Below are positions 1-5,419 of a DNA stretch of 5,987 nucleotides, in pieces. The notes under the pieces are model-generated. The model saw only the letters and a program-made list of their open reading frames with translations, did not search any database and was not told where the DNA came from. Position 1 is the stretch's first letter; the number at the start of each line of letters is the position of its first letter. Origin of the DNA: Clostridia bacterium. Lineage in GTDB: Bacteria > Bacillota > Clostridia > Oscillospirales > CAG-382. Location of the stretch: the NCBI GenBank assembly GCA_017938055.1, contig JAGBCG010000149.1, positions 1-5,987 on the forward strand, given 5' to 3'. The position numbers and the translations under genes are program-made.

Positions 1-22
1 AGACGAAAATGTCATTAAAATG

Positions 23-49
23 GGCTGTAGCAAATGTTTTGCTACAGCC
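23..49 (-). terminator. Hairpin terminator, probably of the GH65-pgmB operon
   Basis: Two perfectly complementary 12-base arms (23-34 and 38-49) enclose a 3-base loop. On the minus strand the hairpin is preceded by an A/T-rich stretch and followed by CATTTTAATG, so the U tract is broken and short. It lies about 170 bases downstream of the pgmB stop with no intact gene between, so ending that operon is its most likely job. Read on the plus strand it is followed by TTAAAATATA, so it may also work in that direction for a gene to the left of the window. Confidence 0.6.
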
Positions 50-82
50 TTAAAATATATATAAAATTCACAATTCTTTGTA

Positions 83-105
83 GGGTACGATGCTCACATC
101 GGCCC
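83..105. repeat. REP-like intergenic hairpin
   Basis: Inner arms CGATG (88-92) and CATCG (97-101) close a CTCA loop; outer GGG (83-85) and CCC (103-105) extend the stem across a small internal loop. The element begins with TTTGTAGGG and ends with CCCGATTTTT, a layout that resembles short GTAGGG...CCCG palindromic elements scattered between genes in many gut clostridia (a resemblance from memory, not a search). On the plus strand the following five T residues give it terminator character. Only one copy is in the window, so its repeat status is inferred. Confidence 0.4.
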
Positions 106-147
106 GATTTTTGTGCAATTTGTGGTTTGGCTACAATCGCTTTTGAT

Positions 148-243
148 TTAAGGTTGTTTCTTATTAAAATATTTCTTAATGAGTCCTTCCAATCTGCGAC
201 CGAGTTTTATTATACCGGTTATGCTTGTATTATTTCCACAAGG
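148..243 (-). pseudogene. Possible C-terminal coding relic ending in GRRLEGLIKKYF
   Basis: Just after the pgmB stop, in another frame, lies an open stretch with no start codon that ends at a TAA at 148-150. Its last residues, GRRLEGLIKKYFNKKQP, resemble the end of another orphan frame at 3508-3549 (GRNLEGLLQRYFG): 8 of 13 positions are identical and several others are conservative, while the DNA agrees at only about two thirds of positions. That pattern suggests coding ancestry. The protein family is not recognised. The upper part of this frame overlaps the end of pgmB, so only about 148-216 could be relic DNA. Confidence 0.3.
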
Positions 244-857
244 TCACCACAAGCAAGATTTTCCAAACTTAAATCTCCACCGTTTGCACCATTTACTGCC
301 AATGTTAACATTCCGCCACTCTTGCCTGCCTGTATTCCTGCATCAGCATCCTCAACGACCATACATTCGTTGTATGCTATTCCAAGCATATCCGCTGCCT
401 TTACGAAAACTTCCGGATCAGGCTTTGAATTTTTTATATTATTACCATCAGAAACGGCATCAAAATAGTTTTCAAGACCTATCTGCTTTAAAATTACAGG
501 AGTATTTTTACTTGATGAGCCTATTGCAATTTTAATTCCCGAGGATTTGAGTTTTTCAAGAGTTGCCATAACGCCCGGAAGAATATCATCTGGTGTCATG
601 CTCTTTATATATTCTCTATAGCAATTATTCTTTTGCTCTGCAAGAGCCAACTTTTCTTCCTGTGAATACTCTTTGTTTGCTCTTTCAAGAACAATCTCAA
701 GGCTTTCCATACGACTGACGCCGCGAAGTCTGTTGTTGATTTCTCTGTCAAAGTAAATGCCCTCTTCATCTGCAATTTTTTTCCATGCAAGATAGTGACA
801 TTCATCTGTTGATACTATTACACCATCAAGATCAAATATAACCGCCTTAATATTCAT
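219..857 (-). CDS. pgmB: Beta-phosphoglucomutase
   Basis: This 212-residue cytoplasmic HAD-superfamily enzyme should interconvert beta-D-glucose 1-phosphate and glucose 6-phosphate through a beta-glucose 1,6-bisphosphate intermediate. The N-terminal DLDGV motif supplies the phosphorylated nucleophile D9 and acid/base D11. The helical cap follows with H21 and the substrate loop RGVSR (45-49; the Lactococcus enzyme has KGVSR). Core motif II is GSSSKN (113-118), motif III is K145 in SKPDP, and the Mg-binding acids are E169-D170 in VEDADAGIQAG. Length matches the family (about 215-220), so it is complete. The ATG follows TGAGGT at 865-870, which overlaps the stop of the upstream phosphorylase, so translation is probably coupled. 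The neighbour supplies beta-glucose 1-phosphate, which argues for this product rather than a generic HAD phosphatase. Confidence 0.93.
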   Translation of the reverse strand: MNIKAVIFDLDGVIVSTDECHYLAWKKIADEEGIYFDREINNRLRGVSRMESLEIVLERANKEYSQEEKLALAEQKNNCYREYIKSMTPDDILPGVMATLEKLKSSGIKIAIGSSSKNTPVILKQIGLENYFDAVSDGNNIKNSKPDPEVFVKAADMLGIAYNECMVVEDADAGIQAGKSGGMLTLAVNGANGGDLSLENLACGDLVEIIQA

Positions 858-864
858 CTATATT

Positions 865-870
865 ACCTCA
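865..870 (-). promoter_or_regulatory. pgmB ribosome binding site overlapping the GH65 stop
   Basis: On the minus strand the phosphorylase ends with TGA (868-870) and the same bases begin TGAGGT, the only good Shine-Dalgarno match before the pgmB ATG, seven bases downstream. Ribosomes finishing the first gene would uncover or sit on this site, so the phosphorylase and mutase are expected to be made together. Confidence 0.65.
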
Positions 871-3084
871 CATTTCTTTGCACATTTCTGCATTGTTGTC
901 AACCATCACACTCTCGCCTCTGAATACAACATTCACAGGTGTCTTACTGTCGGTTTTAAGAATGTATTTTTCATTGTCCATTTCAACTGTAAACTTGTTA
1001 CCGTGGTACATAAAGTTAAGTTTAACACCATTCCACCAGGGCATCATATGAGGATTGATTTCAATGCAATCTTCACGACAAACAATGCCTGCAATACCTC
1101 TAAACATTGCATACCAAGAACCTACAAGGCAACCTGAGTGAACGCCTTGCCAACCGCACTTGTGTATATCATAAACGTCTATGTAAGAAGTTTCGATAAG
1201 ATAATTGTACGCCGAGAGCATTCTGCCGTTGTCTGCAGCACATATGGAGTGGGGAGCAAAGGAGAGGGAAGAGGATGATTCGCACATCTTTTCATAGTAG
1301 TCCCAGTTTGCAGCATAATTTGAATTTTCAGGGTACATATTGAGATAACTATAGATAAGCATTACATCAGGCTGTTTTATAACCTGGCTCTTATGATAAA
1401 GACCGGAGGATTTCATCTGGAACTTCTTGGCATCGTTTCCGCCTGCTTCCTCAAGTGTACGGCTAAGGTTGAAATATCCGTCAAACTGAGGTATCAAGCC
1501 GCCTTTTTCAAGGGGAAGAAACAGATTCTGTGCGATATGAGTATAGTCCTTATCAATTCCAAACTTTTTGCAATACTCGGTTGTTTTTTCAAGGACAAAT
1601 TTTACAAGGTAGTTTGTATATGCATCATTATTTACATAAGGATGATGTTCGTCTGTACCTGTAACACGCTTAATTTCGTATCTGTCGCCACACAGTTCAA
1701 CACGACTGCTCCAGTATTCGCACAACTCTGTGAGAATTGTCATACCGTAGTCTTTCAAGAACGCTTCATCGCCTGTTACTGTATAGTAGTGAATTATACC
1801 CCATGCGATATCAGCATTTATATGTATCTGCATGAAAGGATGTCTTGCGTATTCCCAAACACGTTCATCGCCATTGACCGAGGAACAGAATGCATATTTT
1901 GCACCCTTTAATCCTGCTTCCTTTGCATTTTCCTTTGCCTTTTGCAGCATATTATATCTATACATAAGTACTTTCCTTGCAGCATCCGGACAAGAGTATA
2001 TGAATATTGGCAGTTGATATACTTCGCAATCCCACCACACAAAGTTGTTATACTTTTCACCTGTAAGGCCTTTTGCGGAAAGGCTGTGTACACTGTCATT
2101 TCTTGCAACGGATATTGCTGAATGATAGTTTGCAAATCTAACACCTGCGTCAGCTTTTTCGTCTCCGTCAATTACAACGTCTATCATATCAAAAACTTCT
2201 CTATATGCTTTAAAGTGTGCGTCATATAAAGTTGCGTATCTTTCGCTAAGCACATGAGTATCAGTTACGTTTTCCTCACGGCTGGAGGTAATATAAACGT
2301 TCTTTTCAATGCTCTGTGTTTCGCCTTGTTTTGAAGTGTATTCTGCTACGTTATAAATAAGTCCGCCCTCATTTTCGCAAGTCCATTGAGGCTTTGCAGG
2401 ATATATTTGGGTTGTTGTAGTAACAGAGGTTTCAAAGCCGTACTTTTTGCCCATAAGCATATGTACAAAAGTGCTGTTATCCCAAGCTTTTTCGCCTATA
2501 ACAGATGTAATTTTCTGACCGCCTGTTTTAACTCTCTTATCAGTACCGGACATTACCGTGATTTTCTTTGAATGGTTAACAGGAGTCACATCAGCCTTTA
2601 TGCAATAAACATGGTCATTGTCGAAGGAAGAAAATCTTTCAAAGCATATATCTGTAATATCGCCTTTACTATTTTCCCAGCGTACTTTCCTGACAAGACA
2701 TGCGTTTGTCATATCGATATAGCGTTGCCAGGAGTGTATTTTACCTTCCCAAGGGTAGAATGTTTCGCCGTCTATAGATATTCTCATAAGGAGAAAATCT
2801 GCATTATTAACTACACTGTCCTGATATTCAAAATTTTTAAGTTTATCTTCATCAATATAGTATTTCTTCATATATTCGTTATCGGCAAATGGTTCCATAA
2901 CCTCGATTATTTCGTCAATAACACCTCGAATATATGCACCTTGAATACGTATTGAGCCATATTCTTCATAGCTTCCCCTTACACCGATATAGCCGTTTCC
3001 TGTTGTAAACAAAGAAGCATTTAATGATTCTTCTTCGATTTTATAGTTCTCTTCGATAAATCTGTTAGATGTAGCTTTTAACAT
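868..3084 (-). CDS. GH65 disaccharide phosphorylase (alpha-glucoside specificity unknown)
   Basis: This 738-residue inverting phosphorylase should cleave an alpha-linked glucoside with inorganic phosphate, releasing beta-glucose 1-phosphate in the cytoplasm. The N-terminal beta-sandwich (about 5-285) opens with a GNGYIGVRGSYEE motif. The (alpha/alpha)6 barrel (about 310-665) carries the glucose-binding WD pair (W351-D352 in FVWWDCEVYQLP), IHINADIAW (420-428), the general acid E479 in GTDEHHPYVNNDAYTN, KQPDV (570-574; KQADV is usual) and the phosphate-loop-like HSGCLVGSW (649-657). A small C-terminal beta domain follows. Length fits the family (about 740-790). The ATG has AAGGAAGGAT at 3091-3100 and a strong promoter upstream. 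The DEHHPY string differs from the DEY forms I associate with maltose, trehalose and kojibiose phosphorylases, so the substrate is left open. pgmB downstream supports phosphorolysis over hydrolysis. Confidence 0.9.
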   Translation of the reverse strand: MLKATSNRFIEENYKIEEESLNASLFTTGNGYIGVRGSYEEYGSIRIQGAYIRGVIDEIIEVMEPFADNEYMKKYYIDEDKLKNFEYQDSVVNNADFLLMRISIDGETFYPWEGKIHSWQRYIDMTNACLVRKVRWENSKGDITDICFERFSSFDNDHVYCIKADVTPVNHSKKITVMSGTDKRVKTGGQKITSVIGEKAWDNSTFVHMLMGKKYGFETSVTTTTQIYPAKPQWTCENEGGLIYNVAEYTSKQGETQSIEKNVYITSSREENVTDTHVLSERYATLYDAHFKAYREVFDMIDVVIDGDEKADAGVRFANYHSAISVARNDSVHSLSAKGLTGEKYNNFVWWDCEVYQLPIFIYSCPDAARKVLMYRYNMLQKAKENAKEAGLKGAKYAFCSSVNGDERVWEYARHPFMQIHINADIAWGIIHYYTVTGDEAFLKDYGMTILTELCEYWSSRVELCGDRYEIKRVTGTDEHHPYVNNDAYTNYLVKFVLEKTTEYCKKFGIDKDYTHIAQNLFLPLEKGGLIPQFDGYFNLSRTLEEAGGNDAKKFQMKSSGLYHKSQVIKQPDVMLIYSYLNMYPENSNYAANWDYYEKMCESSSSLSFAPHSICAADNGRMLSAYNYLIETSYIDVYDIHKCGWQGVHSGCLVGSWYAMFRGIAGIVCREDCIEINPHMMPWWNGVKLNFMYHGNKFTVEMDNEKYILKTDSKTPVNVVFRGESVMVDNNAEMCKEM

Positions 3085-3134
3085 AAATTAATCCTTCCTT
3101 CTATCTATGACCTACGTCTTTTCTTTTAAACAAC

Positions 3135-3163
3135 ATTTTACCATAATATTCTTTTTTTGTCAA
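3135..3163 (-). promoter_or_regulatory. Sigma-A promoter of the GH65-pgmB operon
   Basis: On the minus strand a perfect -35 TTGACA (3158-3163) is followed after exactly 17 bases by -10 TAAAAT (3135-3140), which carries an extended TGG just upstream. The start point would fall near 3128, leaving a leader of about 45 bases with the ribosome binding site near its end. A short inverted repeat, TTTGT-CAAC-ACAAA on the plus strand, overlaps the -35 box and could be an operator, but this is weak. No regulator gene for the operon lies in the window. Confidence 0.8.
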
Positions 3164-3374
3164 CACAAATCATGGCGTATAAAAACAATGTAAGGCAAAT
3201 GTCAATTTGTCTGTTAAAGAGAAATGTTGGTTGTCTGTCTTTTGAATTTGTTTTTTAACAGCCTCATTGCTGAAGCCGGAAAAAAAGGGGTTAATCAAAA
3301 TTTGTCCCACTTGTCAATGTTTTTATAAGTTCAAACAAATTGAAATCACGCTAAAAAACACAATAAGTATGTAA

Positions 3375-3414
3375 AAAACGGGCTGTGCCATAGTTACGGC
3401 ACAAAACCCGTTTT
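3375..3414 (-). terminator. Bidirectional terminator-like hairpin upstream of the GH65 promoter
   Basis: Outer arms AAAACGGG (3375-3382) and CCCGTTTT (3407-3414) and inner arms GTGCC (3385-3389) and GGCAC (3398-3402) form a two-part stem with an asymmetric internal loop and an 8-base apical loop. On the minus strand the stem runs into six T residues; on the plus strand it runs into TTTTGTGTTTTT, so both directions look functional. On the minus strand it lies between the relic region and the phosphorylase promoter, and would insulate the operon from upstream transcripts. Confidence 0.65.
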
Positions 3415-3507
3415 GTGTTTTTGTTATTCAGTTAAAAAACTACTTGTAACGTGATTTTTCTATTGTTTATTAAGGGTTTTAGCCTTACAAAACACTGTCG
3501 AATCAAA

Positions 3508-3759
3508 TTAGCCGAAGTATCTCTGGAGAAGTCCTTCTAAATTTCTACCATGCCAAGGTTGCAGCAAGAGACATAACAGCAATAGTGATTGCAGCACCAT
3601 CCATATTAATGGTAGCACCAAGAGCAATGGAAACACTGTAATATTCTTTGCCTCGTCCTCGTTCTCGACACGCTTGACGTAGGAGATTAACTCGCTCTTT
3701 TTTTGATTAAAATAGTTTGGTGGATGCTCGGACGGGGAGTCATTGTGACCGCAATAAGG
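3508..3759 (-). pseudogene. Startless open frame through the relic region, family unrecognised
   Basis: An 83-codon frame runs from just after a TGA at 3760-3762 to a TAA at 3508-3510, but it has no plausible start near its beginning and no ribosome binding site. Its upper part reads NQKKSELISYVKRVENEDEA with GC-rich third positions (GTC, GAG, AAC, GAC), unlike the AT-rich genes around it. Its middle is the wrong frame of the SstT fragment, and its end is GRNLEGLLQRYFG, which resembles the orphan tail at 148-201. It is best read as two or three unrelated coding scraps that happen to share an open frame, not as one protein. Confidence 0.35.
3557..3646 (-). pseudogene. SstT-family Na+/serine-threonine symporter fragment
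   Basis: Thirty codons on the minus strand read like the heart of the DAACS (Na+-dicarboxylate/amino acid) symporters, with the segment SIALGATINMDGAAITI followed by AVMSLAAT. The pattern GATINM-GAAITI-V-LAA is typical of SstT serine/threonine transporters, which are about 400 residues long; the closely related GltP/DctA type usually reads NMDGTA. Both sides break off at once: downstream comes a TAG at 3545-3547, and upstream the frame turns into arginine-rich sequence with no homology I can see. The rest of the gene is gone, so this is an internal relic, not a functional transporter. Confidence 0.7.
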
Positions 3760-3774
3760 TCAAGCGGTCACAAT
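3742..3774. repeat. Inverted repeat with 11-base arms
   Basis: Arms ATTGTGACCGC (3742-3752) and GCGGTCACAAT (3764-3774) are exactly complementary and enclose an 11-base loop. Neither strand shows a T run after the stem, so it is not a standard terminator. It lies about 50 bases beyond the stop of the XRE gene and at the edge of the GC-rich relic segment. It could be an operator, an mRNA-stabilising 3' hairpin for the XRE transcript, or an end structure of a lost mobile element; the sequence does not decide. Confidence 0.5.
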
Positions 3775-3823
3775 AAGTGTGTTATATATAATATAGCATA
3801 AGAAAATGCAATAATAAATAGGA

Positions 3824-4027
3824 TTATTGCTTGTAATATTCTTCGAACAATTCATTTGGGGTGCAGTTTAGTATTTCGCAAATAGCTTGTAAATTGTCAA
3901 ATTTAATGGAGCTTGTTTGATTATTAACTAGTTTATTGAAATTTTGATAACTAAGTCCAAGTTGAATGTAAAGCCAATACTTTGTTTTTCCTTTTTCTTT
4001 TAATATGTCAAGAATTCTTAGTTTCAT
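3824..4027 (-). CDS. Small XRE/Cro-type helix-turn-helix repressor
   Basis: This 67-residue protein is a single HTH domain of the Cro/CI (HTH_26-like) class and nothing else. Helix 2 and the recognition helix fall at about residues 14-23 and 26-36 (SYQNFNKLVNN), followed by the usual I-K-F-DNLQAICEILNCTPNELFE end that packs the domain. It probably binds DNA as a dimer. The ATG has a strong AAGGAGGA at 4033-4040, six to seven bases upstream. It is divergent from the 4157 operon, their promoters overlap, and a perfect inverted repeat covers the operon's -10, so it is most likely the operon's repressor and may control itself. Small regulators of this type are common in phage and integrative elements. 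The regulatory target is inference. Confidence 0.88.
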   Translation of the reverse strand: MKLRILDILKEKGKTKYWLYIQLGLSYQNFNKLVNNQTSSIKFDNLQAICEILNCTPNELFEEYYKQ

Positions 4028-4072
4028 ATTTGTCCTCCTTCATAATCTAGTGTGTGCATATGATATCCATAC

Positions 4073-4084
4073 ATTAATATTAAT
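4073..4084. repeat. Perfect 12-base palindrome in the divergent promoter region
   Basis: ATTAATATTAAT equals its own reverse complement and covers the proposed -10 of the XRE gene. The overlapping ACATTA (4071-4076) is identical to one arm of the operator-like repeat at 4121-4134. It may be a weaker second binding site for autoregulation, but AT-only palindromes also arise by chance. Confidence 0.35.
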
Positions 4085-4102
4085 TGAAAAATTACTTGAC
4101 AA
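4074..4102 (-). promoter_or_regulatory. Promoter of the XRE repressor gene
   Basis: On the minus strand TTGTCA (4097-4102) is followed after 17 bases by TATTAA (4074-4079), a 5/6 and a 4/6 match to the sigma-A consensus. The -35 box shares six of its bases with the -35 of the divergent operon, so polymerase can occupy only one promoter at a time. The weaker match fits a regulator kept at low level. Confidence 0.5.
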
Positions 4103-4124
4103 ATAGACGCGTGCGTTATATAAT
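4096..4124 (+). promoter_or_regulatory. Consensus sigma-A promoter of the accessory operon
   Basis: TTGACA (4096-4101), a 17-base spacer and TATAAT (4119-4124) match the consensus at all 12 positions with ideal spacing. The start point should fall near 4131, giving a short leader of about 26 bases. The spacer contains ACGCGTGCGT, an island of G and C in an AT-rich region. A promoter this strong is normally kept under a repressor, which fits the adjacent XRE gene. Confidence 0.88.
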
Positions 4125-4134
4125 GTAGACATTA
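4121..4134. promoter_or_regulatory. Candidate operator for the XRE repressor
   Basis: TAATGT (4121-4126) and ACATTA (4129-4134) are exact inverted copies separated by AG. The site covers the last bases of the -10 box and the expected start point of the operon, where a bound dimer would block polymerase. Half-site length and spacing fit a small Cro/CI-type dimer. A further single half-site, ACATTA, lies at 4071-4076 by the XRE promoter. Binding by this repressor is inferred from position and symmetry. Confidence 0.55.
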
Positions 4135-4156
4135 GATAAAAGAGGGGAGAAAATGT

Positions 4157-5419
4157 ATGAATGAAATATCTATAAAAAGAAGTTTTACCGAGCCGATGGC
4201 AAATTTATTGATGGAAGGTATAAATGCGTGGCTAGGAAATGATTTGAACGGTTTTAATGATGAGGCTTTTGAACCTATTGTTTGTTGGGAAAAAGCATTG
4301 AAAGAGGCTAACGAAGATGAAATGCAAGATTTGTGCGATGAAATATCCGAGATTTACGTAAATCTTGAAACGTTTATTGTAAAATCTTCAATTTATAATG
4401 CACTTTTAAGTGCTGAGTACAACTGGTATTGGTGGAGTTTTAAAAAATCAAATAAACGTTTAAAAAGAATGCAAGAGTTGGAGAAGCTTGCAAACAAAAA
4501 CGGTGGAGCTTTTAAGCTTATCAAATGGAATGAGCTCGTAAACACAATTGTAAACACTTTTTTTAAAGAGAGTGTTTCGTTGCTGATGATAAGAGTAAAT
4601 AATCCCAAATATTCTTTTGTTCGAGATTTGTTTGATGAAAATAATTACTTGTTTTTTCAAAGTGCAGATGAAATTGATGCATTTATAAGAGTTTTTGATA
4701 CAAGAAGGTATTTTATGAGTAAAACTGGGGAGGAAGAAGCATTATTATATGGTTCACTAAAAAACTATGAGTTGATATTTAAGAAGTTTTATGTTTTAGC
4801 AAATTTGATAGAGCACTTATTAGAAAATACAATGTCAAACTATGAAGCAGAGCATTCGATGGACAGATTGATGAATGGTATTTATGCTGGACAAGACGAT
4901 ACGCTTACTTTTAAGTTGCGTTGTGGGAAAAGTAGGATAGATAAGTCCGGTATGTCGTTTGAATTCAAAAGAATTAATTCGTTGCTTTCCGATGAGATAA
5001 AAACGCAACGGCAAATAAAGTTTGATATTTATAATTCAGTTTCGAAGAAAATAAAAGCATTTGAAGAAGAAACTCAAGAAGTAACACAAAAATATCAAAA
5101 TGAAATCAATACATTAACAAAAAAGAGTAATTCCATTCTAATGATTTTTAAATCTAAAGAAAAGCAAGAAATCGTAGAAAAAATAGCTGATTTGGAGAAA
5201 GAAAAAGCACAAATTCTTGAAGAGATGGAAAAACAGGTTGCAGATTTGGAAATAGAGCGAGTGGAATCAAAGGAAATATATGAGGAATTTAACAAGGCAT
5301 TTATGAACCCTTTAAGTGAACATATAAATTGGGATATATTAAAGAAGCATTTAACAATTTTAAAGCACTTGCCAACAGCAACTTATACATCAGAGGAGGA
5401 TCTAATTGGGGAACTGTAA
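4157..5419 (+). CDS. Unrecognised 420-residue coiled-coil protein
   Basis: I do not recognise the family. The protein is acidic to neutral, rich in E, K and N, with no signal peptide and no clear membrane segment, so it is probably cytoplasmic. The N-terminal two thirds (1-270) look mostly helical, with a tryptophan/tyrosine cluster at 88-93 (EYNWYWW) and a second aromatic-rich region near 160-185. Residues about 285-380 are a long charged coiled coil with a break around SNSILMIFKSKEK (324-336). A short tail (390-420) is rich in leucine and histidine. The ATG is chosen because GAGGGGAG at 4142-4149 lies seven bases upstream; the earlier ATG at 4153 opens only three codons. It is the first gene behind the strong promoter, and its stop lies inside the next gene. 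Base composition is clearly more AT-rich than the phosphorylase. A structural or scaffold role is possible but unproven. Confidence 0.85.
   Translation: MNEISIKRSFTEPMANLLMEGINAWLGNDLNGFNDEAFEPIVCWEKALKEANEDEMQDLCDEISEIYVNLETFIVKSSIYNALLSAEYNWYWWSFKKSNKRLKRMQELEKLANKNGGAFKLIKWNELVNTIVNTFFKESVSLLMIRVNNPKYSFVRDLFDENNYLFFQSADEIDAFIRVFDTRRYFMSKTGEEEALLYGSLKNYELIFKKFYVLANLIEHLLENTMSNYEAEHSMDRLMNGIYAGQDDTLTFKLRCGKSRIDKSGMSFEFKRINSLLSDEIKTQRQIKFDIYNSVSKKIKAFEEETQEVTQKYQNEINTLTKKSNSILMIFKSKEKQEIVEKIADLEKEKAQILEEMEKQVADLEIERVESKEIYEEFNKAFMNPLSEHINWDILKKHLTILKHLPTATYTSEEDLIGEL
5392..5400 (+). promoter_or_regulatory. Ribosome binding site that sets the TTG start at 5406
   Basis: AGAGGAGGA lies within the end of the preceding gene, five bases before a TTG. 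No ATG or GTG in that frame lies nearer than 5457, where translation would lose the first beta strand of the DUF1508 repeat. This site is therefore the reason to accept a TTG start and a 14-base overlap with the upstream gene. Confidence 0.7.

Larger units (their letters stand above)
3085..3823. other. 739-base gene-free region with relics and control sites
   Basis: No intact gene is visible on either strand. From left to right it holds the phosphorylase leader and promoter (3085-3163), a plain AT-rich stretch with two more TTGACA strings on the minus strand (one at 3200-3205) of which neither has a convincing -10, a terminator-like hairpin (3375-3414), relic coding sequence on the minus strand including an SstT-family fragment (3508-3759), and a large inverted repeat (3742-3774). 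Part of it, about 3650-3770, is clearly richer in G and C than the flanks. The mix suggests successive insertions and deletions between the sugar operon and the accessory module. Confidence 0.6.

Noticed and set aside
34..468. A 144-codon plus-strand frame across the terminator, the REP-like hairpin and the end of pgmB.
   Set aside because: It runs through non-coding hairpins and then antisense to conserved HAD motifs, so it is not a gene.
1393..1911. A 172-codon plus-strand frame inside the phosphorylase gene.
   Set aside because: It is antisense to a strongly conserved GH65 domain, has cysteine-rich random-looking sequence, and lacks a ribosome binding site; it is a frame shadow.
3717..3741. 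Minus-strand string CCCCGTCCGAGCATCCACCA resembles a tRNA or tmRNA 3' end.
   Set aside because: There is no GTTCRA T loop at the right distance, no matching 5' acceptor strand, and the arm lengths do not fit, so no tRNA or tmRNA can be folded.
3724..3801. A 25-codon plus-strand frame starting at ATG (MLGRGVIVTAIRSSGHNK...).
   Set aside because: The ribosome binding site is poor, there is no promoter, and the frame runs through the large inverted repeat and relic DNA. It is probably a chance frame.
4153..4164. Three-codon upstream frame ATG TAT GAA TGA that overlaps the start of the 420-residue gene.
   Set aside because: Its spacing to the ribosome binding site is too short (three bases) and the gene's own ATG has ideal spacing. 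It is likely incidental.
3824..5419. A toxin-antitoxin pair made of the XRE protein and the 420-residue protein.
   Set aside because: The genes are divergent, the larger one is far bigger than usual toxins and shows no toxin motif, and the XRE protein is a bare DNA-binding domain. Simple repression is the plainer reading.
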